10,426 nt of DNA, taken from assembly GCA_900546275.1 (NCBI GenBank), contig URCH01000023.1, forward strand, positions 1-10,426. Direction: 5' to 3'. The notes beneath the pieces were generated by a model. The model saw only the letters and a program-made list of their open reading frames with translations. It searched no databases and was not told where the DNA came from. Positions 6,540 through 10,426 of the stretch are shown here, in pieces. Origin of the DNA: an uncultured Mycoplasmatota bacterium (GTDB lineage Bacteria; Bacillota_I; Bacilli_A; RF39; UBA660). Position 1 is the stretch's first letter. Every line of letters begins with the position of its first letter. Position numbers and translations under genes: made by a program.

Positions 6540-6734
6540 ATGGCTAAAAAAACACAAAAAACACATAAAGGTACTGCTAAAGTTTGTAACGTTAGACCTG
6601 GTGGTACAGTTAAAATAGGTCATCCTGGGACTAGACATAACACAGGAAAAAAGAATGCTGCATCAAATAGATGTGGTAGAAGTGCATCACTATTAAGCAA
6701 GAGTGATATGAATAGATTAAAAGATATATTGTAG
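6540..6734 (+). CDS. rpmI: 50S ribosomal protein L35
   Basis: The 64-residue basic protein has the L35 pattern: KTHKGTAK near the N-terminus, GGTVKIGHPGTRHNTGKK in the middle and SKSDMNRLKDIL at the end. The sequence is fairly divergent in the middle and carries two cysteines (VCNV and NRCGR), but position between infC and rplT makes the identity secure. GGAGG at 6526-6530 lies 9 bases before ATG and overlaps the infC stop, suggesting translational coupling. It is part of the large ribosomal subunit and is under the leader upstream of infC. Confidence 0.96.
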   Translation: MAKKTQKTHKGTAKVCNVRPGGTVKIGHPGTRHNTGKKNAASNRCGRSASLLSKSDMNRLKDIL

Positions 6735-6746
6735 GAGGAAAAAGAT

Positions 6747-7271
6747 ATGCCAAGAGTTAAAGGAAGCACAATTCATCGTGCACGTCGTAAAAAAGTATTA
6801 GATGAAGCAAAAGGATATTTTGGTAGTAAACATAGATTATATAAAACTGCTAAAGAACAAGTAATGCATTCAGGAAAGTATGCATATAGAGATAGAAAAC
6901 AAAAGAAAAGAGATTTCAGAAAATTATGGATTACAAGAATTAATGCAGCTTGTCGTGAAAATGAAATCAGTTATTCAAAGTTTATTGATGGATTAAACAA
7001 AGCTGGAATTACTATTAATCGTAAAATGTTATCTGAAATAGCAATCGATTCAAAAGAAAACTTTTCAGCTTTAGTTGCAATTGCTAAAGATGCATTAAAT
7101 GGAAAAGTAGAAGTACAAGAAAAGACTGAAGCTAAAGAAGTTAAAACTGCATCAGTTGATAAAGATTTATCAAAATTAACAGTTGCTGAATTAAGAGAAT
7201 TAGCTAAATCAAAAAAAGTAGAAGGTTATTCTACAATGAAAAAAGCTGAATTAATTGATGCTTTAAAATAA
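6747..7271 (+). CDS. rplT: 50S ribosomal protein L20 with C-terminal Rho_N/SAP-like extension
   Basis: Residues 1 to about 118 are a standard L20: PRVKGSTIHRARRKKVLDEAKGYFGSKH-type start, RDRKQKKRDFRKLWITRINAA and the NRKMLSEIA region. L20 is an early assembly protein that binds 23S rRNA and is the likely repressor of this operon through the leader. Usual length is about 115-120 residues; this one has 174. The extra part is an acidic/lysine linker (about 119-138) and a compact segment, LSKLTVAELRELAKSKKVEG followed by YSTMKKAELIDALK (141-174). That matches the helix-loop-helix pattern of Rho N-terminal/SAP-like nucleic-acid-binding motifs. The tail is in frame, keeps the same codon style and ends just before the operon terminator, so it is not a sequencing artefact of a lost stop. 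GGAGG lies 8 bases before ATG. Confidence 0.96.
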   Translation: MPRVKGSTIHRARRKKVLDEAKGYFGSKHRLYKTAKEQVMHSGKYAYRDRKQKKRDFRKLWITRINAACRENEISYSKFIDGLNKAGITINRKMLSEIAIDSKENFSALVAIAKDALNGKVEVQEKTEAKEVKTASVDKDLSKLTVAELRELAKSKKVEGYSTMKKAELIDALK

Positions 7272-7276
7272 TAAAT

Positions 7277-7306
7277 AAAACCAAGAATCAAAATCTTGGT
7301 TTTTTT
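7277..7306. terminator. Bidirectional terminator after rplT
   Basis: AAAACCAAGA (7277-7286) pairs with TCTTGGTTTT (7294-7303) around a 7-base loop, followed by more T to 7306. The A-run on the other side lets it act on the minus strand too. The TGA stop of the convergent phosphatidyltransferase gene (7290-7288) lies inside the loop, so that gene's last codons form one arm of the stem. Confidence 0.93.
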
Positions 7307-8082
7307 ATATCTTTTTTTAAAACTAATTTTTTACACATATTTTCTTTAGTATTATTTACTTTATTATCTTCAAATGTATTGTAAAACACATTTTCTTTAT
7401 TGATAACATTATCCTTGCTTTTTGTTTTATTATCCTTATCTAAATCATTATTTAAAATATCAGATATAAGTTCATATTCATTTTTATTTTCCATTTCAAT
7501 TTCTTTACTAGAATTAATAATAATATATGAGACAGCGGTTGCACATTCAAGTGCCATAGTAGAAATAATAGAACCTATAATTAATGATGAATTTAGTGGA
7601 ATAAATAAATTTAAATATCCAAGAATTAAACTTATTGAAAGAGAAAAAGTTTTGATTTTACCTATAAATATTGTTTTAGGTTCAAGACCTTTAATTTTAG
7701 CTTTTAAGTTAGTTGTTGCAATCATACCTTCAAAAAAAATGTTAGCTAAAAAAATTGGACTTTGTAATATAAGTGGAATTATTAATGCAGAAGCAAAAAA
7801 TTTATCACTTACTGCATCAAGTTCTCTTCCAAGTTCCGAAGTAATATTAAGTTTTCTAGCTATTAATCCATCAAAAAAGTCAGTGGAAGCAATTAAACTG
7901 GCTGCAATAACAGTTCCAACTATATTTCCTGTCATAGCTAAAGGAATAATTACAAGAGGTGATAAAATTCTTGTAGAAGTTAATATATTTGGAATTTGTT
8001 TATAAAATGTTTTTAAATGCTTTAAATCATTTACTGCATCTTTAAGTTTTTTTCTATAATCCAAAAGATACTCCTTAAGCAC
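7288..8082 (-). CDS. CDP-alcohol phosphatidyltransferase family protein (PgsA-like)
   Basis: The protein carries the full family signature D-x2-D-G-x2-A-R-x8-G-x3-D-x3-D as DFFDG, AR, G, D and D (residues 68-93 from the chosen start), preceded by IPNILTSTRI as in PgsA-type enzymes. Several hydrophobic segments follow, so it is an integral membrane enzyme that transfers a phosphatidyl group from CDP-diacylglycerol to an alcohol; glycerol 3-phosphate is the likeliest acceptor, but this is inferred. The last 70 or so residues are a charged, asparagine- and lysine-rich tail that is unusual for the family. The frame extends to TTG at 8136, but that TTG is the -35 box of a promoter. I chose GTG 8082, eight bases after GGAGA (GGAGATGATC resembles the full SD). 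TTG 8064 after AAGGAG and ATG 8091 are alternatives. Lone transcription unit. Confidence 0.88.
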   Translation of the reverse strand: MLKEYLLDYRKKLKDAVNDLKHLKTFYKQIPNILTSTRILSPLVIIPLAMTGNIVGTVIAASLIASTDFFDGLIARKLNITSELGRELDAVSDKFFASALIIPLILQSPIFLANIFFEGMIATTNLKAKIKGLEPKTIFIGKIKTFSLSISLILGYLNLFIPLNSSLIIGSIISTMALECATAVSYIIINSSKEIEMENKNEYELISDILNNDLDKDNKTKSKDNVINKENVFYNTFEDNKVNNTKENMCKKLVLKKDIKKPRF

Positions 8083-8107
8083 ATAGATCATCTCCAATTT
8101 AGAATAT

Positions 8108-8136
8108 ATTGTATACATAAAAATATTAAAAGTCAA
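8108..8136 (-). promoter_or_regulatory. Sigma-A promoter of the phosphatidyltransferase gene
   Basis: On the minus strand TTGACT (8136-8131) and TACAAT (8113-8108) are 17 bases apart, each one mismatch from consensus. Transcription start is expected near 8101, just before GGAGATGATC. This rules out the TTG at 8136 as a start codon. Confidence 0.8.
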
Positions 8137-8155
8137 ATGAATAATTACTTTTTTT

Positions 8156-8166
8156 TATAATATAAT
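8156..8166 (+). promoter_or_regulatory. Tandem -10 boxes of a divergent transcript
   Basis: Two overlapping TATAAT hexamers (8156-8161 and 8161-8166) lie on the plus strand back to back with the minus-strand promoter. No good -35 is seen at 16-18 bases upstream, so strength is uncertain. Transcription would begin at about 8168-8173. Confidence 0.45.
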
Positions 8167-8169
8167 ATA

Positions 8170-8223
8170 GTGTATTATTAAATTAATACATGGAAACTCG
8201 TAGGAGTACGGTTTCCTTTTTTT
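8170..8223 (+). ncRNA. Possible short terminated RNA or attenuated leader
   Basis: Between the two -10 boxes and the next gene lie two adjacent hairpins. The first is TGTATTA/TAATACA (8171-8177 and 8184-8190) with a 6-base loop. The second is a strong terminator (8192-8223). Together they would give an RNA of about 50 bases. No plus-strand gene lies upstream that would need this terminator, because rplT is already terminated at 7306. It may be a small RNA or a conditional leader for the SpoIIB-like/radC/mreCD operon. I do not recognise a known riboswitch or RNA family. Confidence 0.4.
8192..8223 (+). terminator. Strong intrinsic terminator before the SPOR-radC-mreC operon
   Basis: GGAAAC (8192-8197) pairs with GTTTCC (8211-8216), and CGTA (8199-8202) with TACG (8207-8210), leaving one bulged T and a GGAG loop. 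Seven T follow (8217-8223). There is no A-run on the other side, so it acts on the plus strand only. It lies about 50 bases before the next start codon. Confidence 0.85.
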
Positions 8224-8250
8224 CGACAAAAAAATTATGTTTTGTATTTT
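8223..8250 (+). promoter_or_regulatory. Candidate promoter of the SPOR-radC-mreCD operon
   Basis: TCGACA (8223-8228, one mismatch from TTGACA) is followed after 16 bases by TATTTT (8245-8250). It begins at the last T of the preceding terminator, so the operon could be expressed independently of the short upstream RNA. The -10 is weak. Confidence 0.4.
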
Positions 8251-8270
8251 ATTATATATATGGTGATAGA

Positions 8271-8738
8271 ATGAAAAAATATATATTTCCTATTATATTA
8301 TCAATGGTAGTTGGATTTTATTTAGGAATAACATTATTAAAACAATATAAAAATGCACAAGAATTGACTCCGGTATTTAATAGCGGACTAAATGAAATAT
8401 ACTTTGTTAGAGAAGGAGAATATGATACTAAAGAGTCAATGGAAAAAGCAATGATGAAATTCCCATATTATATACATACTACAAAAGATGGAAAATATTA
8501 TAGTTATTTAGGTATAAGTACAAATTTAGAAAATGCTAATAAAATAAAAGGATACTATGATAATTTAGGGTATAGTACTAGTGTAGAGAAAATAGGTGTA
8601 TCCAATACACATTTTATTGAAGTACTGGAAGAGTATGATAAATTACTTACTAGTAGCAACAATGAAACAATTAGTAGTATATGCAGTCAAATACTAATTA
8701 AATATGAGGAGTTGGTAATAAATGAAAACAACAATTAA
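8271..8738 (+). CDS. SpoIIB-like membrane protein with SPOR-like domain
   Basis: The 155-residue product has one N-terminal membrane segment (about 4-22), then an extracytoplasmic part. Residues about 42-108 (IYFVREGEYDTKESMEKAM, YLGISTNLENANKIKGYYDN, YSTSVEKI) show the alternating strand/helix layout of a SPOR peptidoglycan-binding domain. A helical tail follows. It stands directly before radC and mreC. In Bacillus subtilis spoIIB, a SPOR protein of septal engulfment, lies just upstream of maf-radC-mreBCD, so position and architecture agree with a SpoIIB-like role at the septum; this is inference. The frame can be extended to ATG 8190, but that would run through the terminator hairpin. GGTGAT three bases before ATG 8271 fixes the start. 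Its end overlaps the radC start by 17 bases. Confidence 0.82.
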   Translation: MKKYIFPIILSMVVGFYLGITLLKQYKNAQELTPVFNSGLNEIYFVREGEYDTKESMEKAMMKFPYYIHTTKDGKYYSYLGISTNLENANKIKGYYDNLGYSTSVEKIGVSNTHFIEVLEEYDKLLTSSNNETISSICSQILIKYEELVINENNN

Positions 8739-9405
8739 AGATATTCCTAAAAATGATAGACCAATCGAAAGACTTATAAACAATGGAGAAGAAAATTTAA
8801 CAAATGAAGAATTAATTGCGATACTTTTAAAAACAGGAAATAAAGGTTCTTCATCAAAAAATTTAGCCACAATTCTACTTAATGAAGTAGGAGGTGTAAA
8901 AAACTTAAAAAATATAACAATCCATAAATTAAAAAAAATAAAAGGAATAGGTGTTGTAAAAGCAGCAACAATTATATCGTGTATAGAACTTTCAAAAAGA
9001 ATGAACAAAAAAATTGAAACATTAAATAATTTAAAATTAACTAGTCCTGATATAGTATTTGAATATTTTAAAGATAAATTATCTGATAAAAAACAAGAAT
9101 ATTTTTATACACTTTATTTAGATAATAATAAAAAAATAATAAGTGAAAAACTACATTATATTGGAACTATTAACCATAGCCTTATTCATCCAAGAGAAAT
9201 ATATAAAGAAGCATATTTATGTAGTGCTTCAAGTATTATACTTATTCATAATCATCCAAGCGGTAATATAACACCCAGCAAAGAGGATATATCAATAACT
9301 AACAATTTAAAAGAAATAGGAAAACTATTTGGAATAGAAATAGTAGATCATATTATTATAGGAAATTATAATTATTTTAGTTTTATAGAAAATGGTATTA
9401 TATAG
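8722..9405 (+). CDS. radC: RadC family protein (JAMM/MPN domain)
   Basis: The 227-residue protein has the RadC layout: N-terminal NDRPIERLINNGEENLTNEELIAILL, a helix-hairpin-helix (about 70-85, KKIKGIGVVKAA), and a C-terminal JAMM domain with a conserved glutamate (E142, ISEKL) and HNHPSGNITPSKED (176-189), whose two histidines and aspartate form the metal site. RadC was once linked to DNA repair, but that role is disputed; a metal-dependent hydrolase or DNA-associated function is possible. The start lies inside the preceding gene, with GGAG at 8708-8711, so translation is probably coupled. The TAG stop overlaps the mreC ribosome binding site. radC next to mreC matches the Bacilli order, but mreB is absent between them. 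Confidence 0.95.
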   Translation: MKTTIKDIPKNDRPIERLINNGEENLTNEELIAILLKTGNKGSSSKNLATILLNEVGGVKNLKNITIHKLKKIKGIGVVKAATIISCIELSKRMNKKIETLNNLKLTSPDIVFEYFKDKLSDKKQEYFYTLYLDNNKKIISEKLHYIGTINHSLIHPREIYKEAYLCSASSIILIHNHPSGNITPSKEDISITNNLKEIGKLFGIEIVDHIIIGNYNYFSFIENGII

Positions 9406-9413
9406 GTGATTAT

Positions 9414-10151
9414 ATGAAAAAGAAAAAATTTTTAATAATAACAAGTATATTAGGCATTTTAATATTTATAATAATTACAAGCGATAAAAGAAATTTAACT
9501 ATTATAGAAAAATCATCAAAAGATATTTTTTCATTTGTTATAAAACCAATAAATAAATTAAGAATAAAAAAATGTGAAAATAATACAGAAGATAATATAT
9601 TAAAAGCCGAAAATGAAGAGTTAAAAGAAAATATAAAAAATTTAAAAGATTTACTAGGACTTAAAACTATTTTAAGCGAATATGAAAAAATAAATGCTAC
9701 TGTAATAGATAGAAATTTAGGATATTGGTATGATACTTTAACAATAGATAAAGGATCAAATGATGGAATAATTAAAAACCAAGCTGTAATAACTACAAAA
9801 GGGTTAATAGGTTATATTTATAACACAAGTTATACAACAAGTACAGTAAAACTAATAACTTCAAAATTAGAAAATAAAATATCAGTTAAAATAAAAAATA
9901 ATGATTCATATATTTATGGATTACTAACACAATATGAAAATGGTAATTTTATAATAGAAGGAATAACAGAAGATGTAAAAATAGATTCCATTGTAACAAC
10001 ATCAGGACTTGGAAATGGATTTCCTGAGGGTATATATGTAGGTAAAGTAAGTGAAGTTAACAAAGATAACTTTGATTTAATTAAGAATTTAAAAGTAAAA
10101 TCAGATCTAAATTATGATTTAATATCATTAGTAAGTGTGTTGAAAAAATGA
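9414..10151 (+). CDS. mreC: Rod shape-determining protein MreC
   Basis: MreC is a bitopic membrane protein of the elongasome that links MreB and the cell-wall synthases (RodA/PBP2 type). The 245-residue product shows one membrane anchor (about 5-22), a coiled coil (about 58-85, KAENEELKENIKNLKDLL) and the periplasmic-type beta domain with ATVIDRNLGYWYDTLTIDKGSNDGI and VTTSGLGNGFPEGIYVGKV, which are family hallmarks. The GGTGAT ribosome binding site, three bases before ATG, overlaps the radC stop. Its TGA stop overlaps the mreD start as ATGA, so mreC and mreD are translationally coupled. Confidence 0.95.
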   Translation: MKKKKFLIITSILGILIFIIITSDKRNLTIIEKSSKDIFSFVIKPINKLRIKKCENNTEDNILKAENEELKENIKNLKDLLGLKTILSEYEKINATVIDRNLGYWYDTLTIDKGSNDGIIKNQAVITTKGLIGYIYNTSYTTSTVKLITSKLENKISVKIKNNDSYIYGLLTQYENGNFIIEGITEDVKIDSIVTTSGLGNGFPEGIYVGKVSEVNKDNFDLIKNLKVKSDLNYDLISLVSVLKK

Positions 10152-10426
10152 TAATTTTAATAATAATATCAATAATTTTAGATGGTGTATTTTCAAACTT
10201 TTCAAATATATTTTTCCCACTATTTTCATTTTCTTTATTACCAATAATCTATAAACATAAAAAAAATTTAATTATTTATTCATTAATAATAGGTTTAATA
10301 TATGGACTAATTTTTACCAATATGTTTTTATTAGAAATAATAAGTTATTATATTTGTTCATTATTTATAATATGCTTTTTTAAAAAGTTTAATTATAATA
10401 TATACAACTTATTATTAATCACATTA
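10148..10426 (+). CDS. mreD: Rod shape-determining protein MreD (3' end beyond window)
   Basis: The frame opens with ATG overlapping the mreC stop (ATGA) and stays open for 93 residues to the window edge. The product is strongly hydrophobic with several membrane segments. The patterns ILDGVFSNF, FPLFSFSLLPIIY and GLIYGLIFTNMFLLEIISYYI resemble the LDG-start and GLIYDIxYT-type segments of MreD from Bacilli. MreD is a polytopic partner of MreC in the elongation machinery. No strong ribosome binding site is seen, so translation probably depends on coupling to mreC. Usual length is about 160-175 residues, so roughly half is missing. Confidence 0.9.
   Translation, partial: MIILIIISIILDGVFSNFSNIFFPLFSFSLLPIIYKHKKNLIIYSLIIGLIYGLIFTNMFLLEIISYYICSLFIICFFKKFNYNIYNLLLITL

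Noticed and set aside
7400..8005. Plus-strand open frame of about 200 codons
   Set aside because: It lies antisense to the phosphatidyltransferase, whose active-site signature is clear on the minus strand. It has no ribosome binding site or recognisable motif and is a product of AT-rich composition.
8190..8270. N-terminal extension of the SpoIIB-like protein from ATG 8190
   Set aside because: It would translate the terminator hairpin and T-run. GGTGAT and a typical membrane anchor mark ATG 8271 as the start.
1..10426. Mollicute-type code in which TGA means tryptophan
   Set aside because: TGA ends the Cse60-like, phosphatidyltransferase and mreC genes at expected lengths, and tryptophan is TGG throughout.
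1..10426. CRISPR arrays, insertion sequences, prophage genes, tRNA or rRNA
   Set aside because: No regularly spaced repeats, transposase motifs, terminal inverted repeats, phage structural genes or RNA gene signatures were seen. The repeats found lie inside one protein-coding gene.

Overview
The window is very AT-rich. Its genes use TAA, TAG and TGA as stops and encode tryptophan with TGG, so the ordinary bacterial code applies. Purine-rich ribosome binding sites, A/T-rich intrinsic terminators, ClpC with a UVR segment, an L20-type leader in front of infC-rpmI-rplT, a Cse60-like protein and a SPOR-like/radC/mreC/mreD cluster all point to a low-GC Bacillota. An uncultured member of the Bacilli near the Mollicutes is likely. 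The two sporulation-associated families (Cse60-like, SpoIIB-like) suggest a sporulating lineage or one descended from spore-formers. The species cannot be named from this sequence.

Layout, left to right. (1) Positions 1-1496 hold the 3' two thirds of recD2, followed by a 50-residue membrane-type peptide (1557-1709) and a bidirectional terminator. (2) A convergent minus-strand gene (1738-3147) encodes a membrane-anchored polysaccharide deacetylase with three Ig-like repeats. (3) Divergent from it are a Cse60-like small gene (3254-3424) and clpC (3476-5785). (4) A consensus sigma-A promoter overlaps the clpC terminator and drives a structured L20-type leader with an attenuator, then infC, rpmI and rplT. 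infC probably starts at a non-AUG codon. L20 carries an unusual C-terminal Rho_N/SAP-like extension. (5) A second bidirectional terminator separates this operon from a minus-strand CDP-alcohol phosphatidyltransferase. (6) The divergent intergenic region holds a -10 element, a hairpin and a strong terminator, which together look like a short terminated RNA. (7) The last operon is SpoIIB-like protein, radC, mreC and the start of mreD, with overlapping or closely spaced genes.

Functionally the window joins DNA maintenance (RecD2, RadC), protein quality control (ClpC), translation (IF3, L35, L20) and envelope or cell-shape genes (deacetylase, phospholipid synthesis, MreC/MreD). The SPOR-radC-mreC-mreD order is a reduced version of the Bacillus spoIIB-maf-radC-mreBCD cluster. 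I see no prophage, insertion sequence, CRISPR array, rRNA or tRNA. The most unusual items are the L20 fusion, the short terminated transcript at about 8156-8223, the infC start region, and the terminator/promoter overlap after clpC. Nothing here looks like a wholly new multi-gene system.
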